Shown piece after piece: positions 33,386-45,473 of a stretch of 64,000 bases of DNA. Numbering within the stretch: position 1 is the first letter of the stretch; each line of letters opens with the position of its first letter. The DNA comes from Pseudevernia furfuracea. Lineage: Eukaryota > Ascomycota > Lecanoromycetes > Lecanorales > Parmeliaceae. The DNA lies in NCBI GenBank assembly GCA_022315425.1, contig JAIUPT010000008.1:310001-374000 (forward strand), given 5' to 3'. The notes beneath the pieces were generated by a model. It saw only the letters and a list, made by a program, of their open reading frames with translations. It searched no databases and was not told where the DNA came from. Both the position numbers and the translations under genes were made by a program.

Positions 33386-35178
33386 CTAAACGGGGGACAG
33401 ACAGCCGCCGACATCCTCCCTCGTGTCCACCTCGACGACATTCTTGACGCGGATCCCTTTGAGCGGAACCTCATCCCCGTCGCTCCAACTCGTCGCCGCC
33501 CTCGCGCTCCCGCTCCCGCTGTCCCTCCGCTCCTCGTCCTCGTCCTCGGCCGGATCCTCGTGCTCCTGGCTGGCCCACGCGGACGCGGCGATCTCTTTGA
33601 CCGCGGCCCCGCCTCCCCTCTTCCCCCGGAGGGTGTAGAATTCCACGCTGTTGGTGTTGTTCGGGGAGCGTCTCACGCCGACGATTTGCGGTCGGCCGTG
33701 CGCTTGCACGCCGACGGCGTAGCCGAGGCCCGGGCCGTATCTTGCCATGTTGTTGCTGTTGTTGCTATTGCTATGGTTGTTATAGTTGTTGTGATTGTAG
33801 TTGCCGTGGATGTGGTTACTGGGGTATTTGTTGTTGTTGGAGAGGGAGCGGCGGCCGAGGCAGAGCTGGATCAGAGGCTGCAAGGTTGGGAGGCAGGCGC
33901 AGGTGATGCCGATTGAGATCTCGACGGCGGACCAGATGAGGGGGCGGACGTAGGACCAGGTGACGTCTGTTTGGTCGATGTTGAGGATGGCCCAGACGCG
34001 GACGATGGCGGCGCCGCAGATGCTGTTGGAGGAGAGAGGAGTGTTAGCGTTGGTTGCGGTGGAGGGTTGGTTTTGTAGGATAGATGGGCAGGGTGGGGAG
34101 ACTTACAAAGCGCCCACCAGGAAGATCGCGGTCAAGGTGACCTTTTGCCGTATGGTGAGGCTGAGACTCCACACAGGAACCATAGGAAGCACTAGGATGA
34201 CGATGTCGAGGAACACGTTCGTGATAGCGGTCCCGAGGAGCGAGGCGTTATTGTTGATGCATTTGCTGTGCGGATACGGCCGTATCCAAGCGGCTTCGAC
34301 GGGTATGCATTGGAAGATGTTGGAGAAGACGATGGCGATACACCAGCATGTGACGAGGGCGAGGACCACGTAGCAGGTGTACTTGAAGGCTTTGCGGACA
34401 CCGAAGAGACGGTAGTAGAAGAGTAGGATTGAAATTTTGATGAGGGTTACGCAGACGCAGTAAAGAATTTCGTAGGCGACCGTCGTCTTTGGAATATCGT
34501 TAGAGATGCTGGTGACAGTGGCGGATATATGGAAAAGGTTAACTGACTTTGAATAGTAATACTACGCTCGACTCGGGGACCGTTTCGAAATGTCGGCCAA
34601 CACCATTTCTTGCATCTGCATTTGTTCGTGAGCATGCCTTGATTCTCATGAGGGATCCGGGGGTGGCTGTACCAACGAGCATAAGCGCAGAACATGCAAA
34701 GGAGACCATCTACAGTTTCTGTTAGGAACGATTGAGCCATTTTTTATTCCATTGCAGCTCTTACTAGACTCGATATTATCACGGCGTCATCCCACCAAAA
34801 TGATAGCGCGGAGACGCGTCTTGAGGCCAAACGTAGTAGAACAGCAGAACTCGATAGGACCATAAGACCGATACATGTCCCAATGACAATATGGGTATTA
34901 TCCTGACACATCTGACTCATGCCTGGCAGTGCACACATGTCCCTCAGCGTTGCCATTGAGGTTGCCATGCCCGCCTGCGGATTGTTCATTATGGACGAAG
35001 CCATCGCTGCTCCTGCCATTGTTGTGGTTGCTGCTGGGGTTGGTGACATAGCTGCTGGTACCATAGCTGTTGGTGACATGGCTTTTGCGGTTGCCATGAC
35101 CATTTGTGCCACTGTTGACGAGGTAGATGTGGTAATGGTGGCCATGCCATTCATGCCGGGCATGTTGGCCATATCCAT
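33386..35178 (-). CDS. Fungal rhodopsin-type (PTH11/SAT4-like) integral membrane protein
   Basis: Four exons (34765-35178, 34548-34709, 34107-34486, 33386-34022) join in frame to 530 residues. An N-terminal Met/Ala/Thr-rich segment of about 90 residues, with a cysteine pair (CALPGMSQMC), is followed by the seven-helix domain found in fungal PTH11-like proteins: HIVIGTCIGLMVLSSSAVLL, SFWWDDAVII, GVGRHFETVPESSVVLLFK, AYEILYCVCVTLIKISILLF, FYYRLFGVRKAF, TNVFLDIVILVLPMVPVW and RQKVTLTAIFLVGAF. The cytoplasmic tail has an Asn/His-rich run (about residues 366-395) and an acidic end. Family members act at the plasma membrane, some in surface sensing; the ligand is unknown. The GTCAGT donor at 34547 is weak but is the one that keeps the conserved helix in frame. 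Confidence 0.8.
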
Positions 35179-37608
35179 CTTTGCGGTTGTTCTTTTCCCA
35201 CTCCTCGATAGACGCGATGGACTCAGTGTTGACCGGTACTCGTATTATCAAGTCGTTCTACGACAGATCCATGGAACAAAAATAGGGAAATCTTGATATG
35301 CAGGACATAGGTAGGTTTGCTGACGCAGAGAGATGGAGACGAGGGATGATGAAAAGACCTTGCGAAAATCGTGCGAAAATATGGATACGCTGGTTGACGT
35401 TCAACGTTAATCGAGACTCGGGAAGCAGAGATACCTTACTCAGGTACCGCGGGGAAAAGCAACATAATAATGAGAGTTGGCGCGTTCCGGATGCACTACT
35501 GACCATCTACCATGACAATATTCCGGCGTGGGCGCAAGGATCAACGGGTGGAACACGTTATCAGGCACGCGGGACATGTAACTTTGGAGGTTTGGATAAT
35601 TTAGCCCCTGTTGCCATGTTGTTCGGCGTGACGAGCTACGATGAAGCCGAAGTGTAGGTGAAAAAAGGCGAGAATAGCTCAATTTCCCTGCCACTCTCGG
35701 CTCCATTATTTCGTCTGGACCGATGATGACGGGCCGAGGAAATGGGCATTGTATATTAGTAGTATTGTCGCAGATCTTTGTCGAGGTGGCAGATAAAACA
35801 CTTGCATGCACCTCAAGATCTAAAATGAGTCTCATGTGCCAGATTTGCGCATGTTTGCCTCCTTGGAGATTCTTGAGGTGTGGTGGATCAATCATCGTGA
35901 CAATGTCATAGGTAGCTGTTCCTCATGACGAAAGCTTCTACTCGCTTGAAGAGGTTGTCCTTGCGAAGTTGATGACGGGGGATTAATGAGATGGTGAGAT
36001 CGGAATTTTCTAACGCCGCTACTCTAGCTTTTCTACAGAATATGACGCTTGACTTCATGGCGCTGCTGGGCCACGTCGGCCCTTGACTCATCGCCTTGAT
36101 TACCCTCTTTCAATTCCATACTCTACGGCACAACTCGTGTTCTCGCACTCTTCATATCCGAATTCCACCGCGGGCTCAATATTGAACTCCATGGCCACAT
36201 TCACTGTTGCGTGTCCAATTTCACCCTGAAGTGGTAGAGTAAGGTGTCTTCTGCAATCACCTGTGATATCTTGTCACGAGTTGACCTCAAACACAAAGGA
36301 ATCCTCAAAGTATGTCGAAAGCCACAGCGCCACAATGCGAAAAGAAGCCTTTAACCGTGCATTACTGCTTCTTCTTTATGCAGCTTGAGAATTGAGATAG
36401 ATTGAATATTATTATTTTAATATTAGCCTCATGGACTGTGCTTTTAGGCTCAGACCGGGTCAAGGCCGGCGCTGCAGGGCGCATCACTTTTACGGCCGCT
36501 TAATAATAATAATAACTTCGCCTTCATCATGTGATCACTGAAAGGTTGCACTCGCCAGAAAGAGCCTCTTTTCTTTTGCTAGCCAACTGGAATAATGGAG
36601 CACTTATTAATAGAGTAATGTAAAACACGATGCTGGTCTGTTGTTGGCGGCTCGTGCCACGTGACATTCGGAAAACGCAATTTATGCAAGCTTTCCACCA
36701 CTCCAACTTTACCCTTTGACAGCCTCTTCCGACTGCCAAAATGTTTCCTCTTGCAACCGAAGACCTTGGAGGAAACAAAGCTCTGGAGCAAATCGATCCG
36801 TGTCTCATACCGTCATACCGTCATACCCACCGAATGGGCGGTCAACTGCAACTGAAGAAATGAGAGACCCAATTACGCCGAGAGCTTAGATATTATTGCT
36901 CCCATAAGGCTTCTTTGCCGCATAGGATACCAAAGTCAAAACAGTGTGTACAACATATTTGCCACGGTCCGAGGTATTATTATTATGGAAAATCAACATG
37001 TCGTCATCTGCATTCACCAGCCAAAGCGGTACGGATAGATGAGACTCGGAAGTCTTCAAGAGCCGATCAATCTAGGCGCAGCGAGATCTTCAACTTCCTG
37101 CTGACCAATTCCTCTTTTCCACTGCAGTAATTATGAGCAATCGATGCCCGATGTAGAGGTATGGCTGAGGAGGGCGCAGCCAGCGCCAACGGCATCGTGG
37201 ACGAATCAGTCCATTTGTTGACGGGCAACCGATAGTCCAGATCAGACAGGTACCTTATGGGCTATCCATTGAAGCTTTCCCCCATCTTTTGATTACCGAA
37301 CCTGGCCGTGTGGAGGATGTGCAGGGAACTTGGATACCTAATTGCTATTCGATGCTACGCCGCTGAGTGACCTTTACCTTTGCAATCTCAGTGGGCCGAC
37401 TAGCACGTAAAGTGTCTGAAGAGCGACAACTCGCTCGCTGCAAATGAAACCATGGCAGAGTTTGAGGGTCTTCATGTTGTACCATGTACCAGCGACCCTC
37501 CAATCATCAATAGGTATTGTTCCATCTCGCTGAGACAAGTGGGGTCTTAGCATTTCTAACTCAAGCATTACACGCGATGCACACGTCTCTTCAGCAGCTA
37601 CAAGACAG
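35179..37608. other. Long intergenic stretch, no gene recognised
   Basis: AT-rich trinucleotide strings (TAATAATAATAA) occur at 36409-36420 and 36501-36513, and a TATTATTATTATGG string near 36974. Open frames such as 35440-35895 (minus) and 36527-36808 (minus) have no domain. Nothing else is supported. Confidence 0.45.
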
Positions 37609-39392
37609 TCACTTGTTCATTGCAAAGCTCACCAAGTAAGGAATTTTCACATCTCCATTAATATAAAGCTCAACGTCACTCAACGAAGACGCACTATATA
37701 TTCGTCCACCAGGACTCTGTATTGCCTTCCCTACGCCAGATTCTGATGGCTCCGTCGTCATTGGGGTCTGCACAGTGTCGCTGCCACAGTCCGACACGGT
37801 TGCATTCTGCGCAATACCCCGGCCCCGAACGCGAGCCGACGCTGTCGTCCGTGATTCGGCACGGGACCGACAATCCCAATCATAATCATCGCAGAAACAC
37901 TCCCAAGAGCCTTCTACCCCGATCTTAGAGTCGTGCTCACACGGAACATGAATAACGGTATTGGAAGCGCTGCGCAAGACCGCATTCCAGTAATTTTCTC
38001 TGTTCTCCTTTGTGTTGGCAACACTCCTGGTGATTTGTTCCCCATTGATATACTCTACGCGAAGACTCCTGTCGATCTCTTCGCCGTCCATGTACTCGCT
38101 CAGATGAGCTGATTCAATCCACGGCGTCATTGCGTCCTCCTGACATGGATCAACCCAGGCCCAGGCAGGTCTTGAGTGAGTCAACGGGCCGCGACCACGG
38201 TAGTACTCCGCCTACGCAGATTCCTGAGTCAGTGTTGTTCTTTTTGGGGTACAAGAACGAGAAACGAGAAGCATTTGGAGAGCGGAAAGATCGTTTTGCT
38301 GACAGAACCTGACCTTTCACGAATAGAAAAGACAATTTCGAAGGATATATGGAGCTTTCTGCTCTCAAAATGTGGAGTGGAGTGTGGCCCCAATTTGAGA
38401 TCAGTTAAGAAGAATTCACCCCGAAATGTACGTACCAGTTCACCGAGGCCCAGACTAGCTAAGACATCGAGGATGCTCCGGTTGGGATGGTGGTAAGTGT
38501 CATCCAGGAAGTCATCCACATGGTAGCGGCGCATGACATTTTGATCTAAATCATGATAGTCTTCCATGGCGAACTCGTGCGCCTTCTCGACCAGGCTGCA
38601 GGTCAGCTTCACCCACTTGACAATATCGTCAACATTGACCGTCGCCTCGTGCTGTCGGAATTCGATTGTCTCCTTGCCTCCCCGAAGGTTCAGGAGGTTG
38701 TATGCATAGCCCTTTTCCGTATTCTGGACACGAATGATAAGATCGTCTTCGTTGTGGGTCGACTTAATTATCTTCTCCACGTCCCAAGGACTGATTCCCA
38801 TGAAAAGGGCACCGGAAGATTTCGTGTGCCTGTTGTCGAGTCGTGAAGGCGGATGGAGGCTTTGCAACTCTCGCTCGAATCTCGTTGTCAAGATGCAGAA
38901 ATTCTTCAGTGTTTGCAACGGGAAGCCCTTGAGCTCGTTGCCAACATGGACATGGAGCCCGCAGCTCTCGTTGACGACGATATCAAACGTTGTGAAAAGC
39001 AGGTGAAATACCTCCTTGACTTGCGACAGGGATGCCGTGGTGTATGGCAAGGCAGGACTTCTCAGTTCGATCGCGCTGTAGCCGAAATGATCTCCATCCG
39101 GTGGTTCCCAGAGTTCCGGGATATCGATAGATGAGTCGCGGCCTAGGTCCCATTTCTCAAACCCTGCGACCCATTGGCCGAAGCGTTCAGTGTTGTTGTA
39201 CGCAGGCAACTCTTCAAGGACTGCTCTCATGTGGTCCCGTCCACGTTCTTCGGGCATCGACCACCCATCGTCCGACTCTTTTGTGTAATCGGCTGGGTTG
39301 AAGCGGAGGATCAATTCCAGCTCCACACCAAATGTCAGCGTAAGTGGCTCTGGGGCATCGAGCGCCTGCAGGAGTTGAAGCGGATCTTCCAT
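37609..39392 (-). CDS. Putative amidoligase-family enzyme
   Basis: Exons 38436-39392 and 37609-38211 join over a 224-base intron (GTACGT donor, GCGTAG acceptor) to 519 residues. The first ~320 residues match the fungal amidoligase domain, an ATP-dependent carboxylate-amine ligase fold: LTFGVELELILRF near the start, AIELRSPALPY, NESCGLHVHVGNELKGFPL, NLRGGKETIEFRQHEAT and VKWVKLTCSLVEKA. These Glu/His/Arg blocks correspond to the expected metal and nucleotide-binding elements. The C-terminal exon begins AEYYRGRG and ends in a Cys-containing region (CEHDSK, WECFCDDYDWDC) that I do not recognise. Fungal members have no established substrate. The intron is long for this window, so the join is good but not certain. 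Confidence 0.75.
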
Positions 39393-39734
39393 GGTGGATG
39401 CTTACAGATAGATGAGAAGGAACTATCTCACCTTTGTGGAAGATGACGAAAGCGTCGTAAATGTCTATAAGCGTGGAGCACAAGAAATCCTACCGAAGGA
39501 TGTCCATGAAAAAGAGCGGGCAAAACGCATTGTCCGTACTCAATCCCCCCTCTCCCCCCCTCTCCTCACTCCCCAAAAGAGGACAGACATCACAGGAGAA
39601 AGAGGAAGGAGTAAGGAAAACCACTGACGCCAAGACACCATTAAACTCGTCATTGCACATAGCAAAAACCCCTCAACAACGCCCGAAAAGGAGGGCGCGT
39701 GATGAATGGGGGAAAAAAATTAAAAACCGGGAAT

Positions 39735-39786
39735 ATACATACATACATACATCCATCCATCCATCCATCCATCCATCCATCCATCC
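39735..39786. repeat. Tetranucleotide microsatellite ACAT then CCAT
   Basis: About four ACAT units pass directly into about nine CCAT units. Confidence 0.9.
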
Positions 39787-40108
39787 TCCTCGACTTACTC
39801 TGAGATAGAAAAAAGAAAAAAGAAAGGTCTAACATTCAAACCGCCATTTAATCTACCCCTACAAGCAGATCAACAAGCAAAAATAAGTAACAGTAACAGA
39901 AACAGACAGACAGCCAGACATTATTTCCCCCCCAGGCCCCACAGTAAACAACCCCCCCCCTCCCCCAAAAGCAAATCCCTAGATCCCTCTGCACATCCTT
40001 CCGGCGATAAAAACCCACCACATAGCGGTCTCCTGCACGAACGGGGCAGCATGAATCCCCCAGGGGGGGAAATCCCGATCCGCCATGCATGTTCGCCCAC
40101 AAAAAAAA

Positions 40109-40138
40109 GGGCGGGGGGTTGGGGGGGGGGGCGGGGGT
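40109..40138 (+). other. G-tract, potential G-quadruplex
   Basis: GGG, six G, eleven G and five G are separated by one to two bases on the plus strand, satisfying a simple four-tract quadruplex pattern. Located downstream of the SAM decarboxylase gene (minus strand). Long homopolymers are error-prone, so the exact length is uncertain. Confidence 0.5.
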
Positions 40139-40451
40139 AAGTAAGTTAAGAAGAAGAAAAAAAGGTCCGCGAAAGACGCAGGGTTTTTTTTGGGTGCGCT
40201 CGAAGGGTTTTTCTACTTAAAAGCCGGGGGGAGGGTTCCTTCGGCCGTACGTACGGCCCTCGTCGATTGGCTGCGTGTTTGGGTTGGGAGATAGATAGAT
40301 GCGCAGGTGGGGGATTGATTCGGGGTTTGGAGGATTCGAAGATGCGGGTCTTGTGATCTATGTAAGTATCGTACGGCCGTATGTTTTGTTTATTGGTGTC
40401 CTTGTGACTGGGGAATCATGGAGATAGTGGTACGGGGTAAGGCGTATGGAT

Positions 40452-40488
40452 TTATGTATGTATGTATGTATGTATGTATGTATGTATG
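40452..40488. repeat. TATG tetranucleotide microsatellite
   Basis: About nine uninterrupted TATG units. Confidence 0.9.
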
Positions 40489-40798
40489 GTAGGTAGGGGA
40501 CCTGAGTGGAGAAGGAGTATTATAATGGGCCTAATCTAAAGAGTGGTTGTGAGGTACCTAGTCATCAGCAAAGGAAGCCGCCATTCAACAATCCACCAAG
40601 TCCAAAGGAAATTCACCGCTCCCGATCCACCGAAATGAGGAGTCCGCTTTGAGAAGAGAAACATGCAACGCTGAATAAAGCAGATTACCCCCGCACATTC
40701 ATCTCATCCATCCTTTTTCGCGTCGATTTCGCCACCATATCCTGAAACCACCTTGTCTTGTAGTAGCCCTTGCTGGTAATGTCAAAATGGTCATGCAG

Positions 40799-42469
40799 TC
40801 AGAAGCCAACCTCGCCCAGTCTTGGCGCTCCACCTTCCCAATCAAACCTCTCGTAGTATTTGAAGACCAACTCATAGCCTTCCAAGTCGTGCACAATTCG
40901 ATCTACACGTCTGTAACCTCGAATTTGATCTAGACGACTTCCCTTTCTAGCTACATGTCTCTCCAACGCCTGGATCTTGTTCGCTGTTTCGTTGCCGTTC
41001 TCACTCGCAGTGATGTTCATCTCATCGTCAAGCTTCTTGCCTTCAAACAGTGTGACCGAAAAGCGACCGGGCTTGAAGATGTTGACCACCTGCTCAATCA
41101 CATCTGCCGTCTCACGACCCGTTTGCTTGCTGGGGACGTTGGTCTCAAAGGATGCATATGAGCAATTAGGCTCTGGTGTGACGTGGACGGTGAAGTAATG
41201 AGTAGCCTCTGGGCCATTTGGAGCAGGAATGACGCCATTGGCGGAGAACCCGCAGGGGGTGAAGAGGTAGGCGTCAACTCGAGCGTCCGGGTACTTCGAT
41301 GTTGAGTAGACATCTGCCAGTCCGCAGGCTTCAGAAACAACAGTACCAAGGGCGTGCCCTTCTGTCGTAAGTTCTTCGGGATATTCAAGATCAGAGTCGT
41401 CGGACATGAGATCCCCAGGGTCAGAAGATGTGTTGCTGAATACGTCGGTGTTTTCATCAATGGTCTTGAGGTGCCACTTATTCGGTGATTTGGCAGGTCT
41501 GGAGGGGAAACCATTGATGTCTCCTACGTGCTTCTCGGCGTCAACGCGCGCCTTGTGTGCTTCTTGATAGAATCGACCCTCCGCGACGGCACTCGCGTGC
41601 TCAAGATAGAATTTCTTGGCATTCTCTGGCTCCAAATCTGTCATAAGAAGCTCTAATGTCTCATCTTGGTCATCGTCGTATGGATCGCAGACTCTCATGG
41701 TTGAGTTGGACATTGGAAGATCCATCAATTTCGTCTCCGTCTCACGTCTCTCGGGTGTTGCAGGAGGCGTCAGAATCGTGTTGGGCTCCGTAAGATACAG
41801 ATACCAGTGTTCGCCGTTCATTTTCCCGATCATGTAAGCGCTACCGCCTAGGAACAGCCTGTCAAGTGACTTGACCTCGTCTCTCCAACTTCGATGAGGT
41901 CCTCGCTGACGGTCAGGGAACAGGAAATTCTTCCTGCTGTAGAAAACGCGGTATGGTTTGGCTGCAGTGCCCGTCCCGACGGCTTGATTGGCAAGCACAT
42001 GCGGGAATCCAGCAACCAAGGCTGCGATCTCTAAGATTCTTGGCAAGCCGCTAAGTAGCGTAGTTGTGCCGCATGTTTTGAGTATGAGCTTGTGGGGGAA
42101 GACGAACATGCTGGATTCGGATAGCAAATAGGCATCTACATGTTCCGACTCGACAATGGAAAGGACCTTGCAATTGACCAGCTCAAGCATATCCTTCCAT
42201 ACTTCAGAGGGCACGACTTTCAACCCGGCTGGAGCAGAGGCTGCCGGGAGGGAGTTCGAGGAGGCGCTGAACCATACTTCTAGTAGTTTTTCAGGCCCTA
42301 CGTCAAGTCAGTATATAACCAAGGAGGGTAGTCTGTTGAGAAGCATACCTTCAAATGCATTGCTGGAGTCGAGATCCACTGCAACATCACGATTTATAGT
42401 CAAGTGTGGTGTTCCACTAATAGAGGAGGGAGACGCTGTGTAATCCTTGGGTATTTCAGTATTGACCAT
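40799..42469 (-). CDS. spe2: S-adenosylmethionine decarboxylase proenzyme
   Basis: Exons 42349-42469 and 40799-42297 join over a 51-base intron (GTATGC donor, ACGTAG acceptor) to 539 residues. FEGPEKLLEVWF (residues 39-50, E43 and E46) and YLLSESSMFVFPHK are diagnostic. By analogy with the human enzyme, self-cleavage occurs between E101 and S102, leaving the pyruvoyl cofactor on the new N-terminus. LKTCGTTTLLSGLP supplies the conserved active-site Cys (C116), and HYFTVHVTPEPNCSYASFET is the C-terminal core. The enzyme makes decarboxylated SAM for spermidine and spermine synthesis in the cytosol. An acidic linker (about residues 225-345) is longer than in animal enzymes, as in other fungi. The 5' leader just upstream has no ATG for about 220 bases. 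Confidence 0.95.
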
Positions 42470-45400
42470 CTCCGTGCGGTAGCTCGGTCAAAGACCTTGA
42501 TCCGCTGCAGCTGCCGCCGATTGTGGTTGGGTTTGTCCTGGGTGGCGGAATGATGTAGGCGGCTGGTACACACGACCGCTGACGATCGACTCTCCAAAAA
42601 GATCTTGTTCGTGTCTCAGTTGGAAGCACGGCGGAGCACAATCTTCGACTCAGACGAACAGTGCGGCGTCCGCCTGAGAAAAGAAGGCCCACGCTCGGTG
42701 GGGTGATGTGGAGGCTGGCTTAAGCCAGCAGCAGTAGGGGTTTGATGTTTCTTGACTTTGGGGTCGTTATGGAGGTCGAGCCGAGAGAGGAATGAAGAAA
42801 TCCTTGTGCCAAGGAATTTTGGCTATGTTGTGATCCTCGCGCCGTGCAAGCAAACGAGGATGGACGGTTTGGTTTGGGAGAGAAAGTTGAAGAACTTCCT
42901 AAATTCTTGCGTTGGGCGTTATCTGGGCCTATGTAATCATAGAGTCAGCCAGATTTTCATGACCAAGACTGCAAAGCTGCTCGAGAGAAAGCGACAATGT
43001 CTCGTGCCTGAGGTAAGACTCACTTCGCGGGCTTTGAGAGGAAGCGTAGCAGGTCTTTGTTGCTCATGGATCACGGCTACTGTGGTATTTATATCAGGTG
43101 GGAGAAGATGTTGGCGATGTTGCAACGTGCTACAAGAGCAAGGCGTTGAGAGTATTATTGGTGACGTTGAAATGACGGTGTAACATGTGCAAGAATCACA
43201 AATGAAAGAACGAGATAAATTTCTGTGTGGTGAGCTAATTTCGCCGGGCAAACGCGGCGTAATTCGCCGGTGGAAGCTTCTCCCGCTCCGCGCCCCCTGA
43301 ATCTGGCCTGCTAGGCTTTCCCAGGCTGACATGCGGCAAAAACAATTGCATGTTTTTTCTATCCACCCCAACAAGACTCCCACTACTCCGTACTGTACTT
43401 CATCCGGTTGGTTGATTTTCATCTATCGTGCATGGCTCGTATGTCTCTCGCCTTGATATATGGGGCTTTAGTCTAAGGAGTTGGTACCATCAGCGATATT
43501 CAGACCGCCCGCTAATTCTACCTAGGAGCATCGAGGATTCTCAGCAGCCTCTACCTTCAGTCTCCGAGTGATTCTGAGACGATCGTGAGGCTGTGAACAT
43601 TGTGGCCACTCGGTGCCCAGAAGCAAAGCCATCGTCTTCCGTCGGACGGCTCAAGTGTTATATTTCTCAAGGAAAGGCTGACGACGGTTGCTTCTCCTTT
43701 CAACCATCGAATCGTACTTATCCTCTAGACGTATTGATGCATTATCAAACGCATTATCAAACACAGTACCAGTCATACTAACAACAAAAAAGAATCTTCT
43801 TTTCTTCTCAATTCATGCTGTTTTTCTGCCATTCGTATAGCTTTCTGGATTCGGCTTCCAAGCTTTTCTCTTTGCCCCAAAAAGTGTTTGCGCATCGACG
43901 GCCTTCAGATTGGATGGCTTTGAGAGAGTAAGATCATGCAAGAATGATGCAAGGTACGCAGTGACAGATGTCAACGCTGCGAGGTAGGACTTCCAACTGC
44001 ATGTTATCTGCAGAGCCATTCTTCTCGTCCCACTTTAATCTATCTCTAACCTTTTGCTCGCACTGTGCGTTGTTCTTGTGTCTCTACCGAGAAGCCAATT
44101 TTCCTTGGTAAGCTGAGCATGGCACAGGGCTGCGATAGCTCTGCAGTGCCAACGCATACTTGGCCGGCACCGTTGCAAACTGCAGAATCCCGCGATGCAA
44201 TCCTCGCTCACTAGAGCTCTTTTGTATCACGGGATTTTGCCACTATACGTGACATCTCCAGGGCTTCAAATACGCCGGGAAAACAGAAAAGTATCGCGAT
44301 CCGCGCCAACCTGTCAGACCAGGTGGAGAAACCCGAAAGACCTTGTTATGGCGTCGATAGGCGAGCCACACCAACTTGTCCATTTTTGCGATGATTTGCC
44401 AGTAGTCTCCAGATTAAAGATCTTCCGGATGGAAATATGCAACTAAAAGGCCTGGCCGTGAAGGAAAACGCCGATCCATGCTGACAGCGCAGTCATTCGA
44501 CACGAACGACTCCAAAAATTGCGAGGGAGCTGTGCAAAATGCGAAAGGAAAGCCAAGGCAATAATAATAACTTCCGTATCTAATCAGGCGTCTTGCTACG
44601 TGTTTGAGCGTCGGCACTTTGCCCAATAGGTATTATTGACAGATGCCATCTTCGCCTTCATGGTTATTGTACATTATGAGTAGTCCGAGCAGCCGATAGG
44701 TTACTCTACTCTATACTATTTACGTTTGAGGAATCGCACCACGTAGAATCCGTAGTATTCAAAGCCGTTCATCGACCAGAAACATTCTCTCAGCGGAGAC
44801 ACATGAGTGTACGGAGTACTCAGTACCGGTACCCAAATAATAATAGCATATCGCCAGTGGAGGGGATATTTGATGTAGGCCGAGAAGGAAAGGCTAGACT
44901 CATAGCGCACTAGCGTGGCCTCGAACCCCGCCCAATCATGTGAACGAGGCTCAATTGGCTGCAGATGCTGCTACCACACCACAATCCTGCACGAATCTGC
45001 ATGACTTGTACAAGCATTGCGCCGGCATATTCTTTCACATCTCTGCGGCACGAGGTCATCAACACCTGTCTGTTAACATCTATACATTTATCGATATGTG
45101 TCCACGGCGACGTGAGGCATCAAATCCAGCGTCACTAACGCCTGGTACGACTCGCACATATTAGCGACAGTGGTCAGCTCTTCCGCACTCAAGCGGCCAA
45201 TGTATACTCGCGGCGGTCAATGTCGAAAAGGGGGCGAATGAATTGGGGGCAACATCCTGGCCCTACTATATACAGGTTCCCAATGATATGGTGGACAGCA
45301 TGGAGCACGCTTACTCCATGCATGGGCATACTCGCAGTCTGTCCTGTATGTTCTATCTCTTCATCGGTTGACGCAGGCGAATAGCATGAGGAGACAATTA

Positions 45401-45473
45401 GGCTTCCATCGTCTACGTGTTCTCATCTTGTGAAGCTCCAACGCTGACCAATAAAGCTTTGGCCTCCACCATA
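42470..45473. other. Long intergenic stretch, divergent promoters
   Basis: Separates divergent genes. A plus frame at 42752-43183 and several short frames have no domain. No RNA gene is seen. The motif GTACGGAGTAC with nearby GTACC palindromes is at 44812-44832. Confidence 0.45.

Larger units (their letters stand above)
39393..40798. other. Intergenic with simple repeats
   Basis: It contains microsatellites at 39735-39786 and 40452-40488 and a G-tract at 40109-40138. No supported gene. It covers the 5' side of the amidoligase gene and the 3' end of the SAM decarboxylase gene. Confidence 0.55.

Noticed and set aside
39735..40488. Clustered short repeats considered as CRISPR
   Set aside because: They are simple microsatellites without spacers, in a eukaryotic genome.
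42456..42692. Upstream open frames overlapping the SAM decarboxylase start (possible regulatory uORF)
   Set aside because: They open only with GTG or TTG; there is no ATG in the ~220-base leader before the main start.
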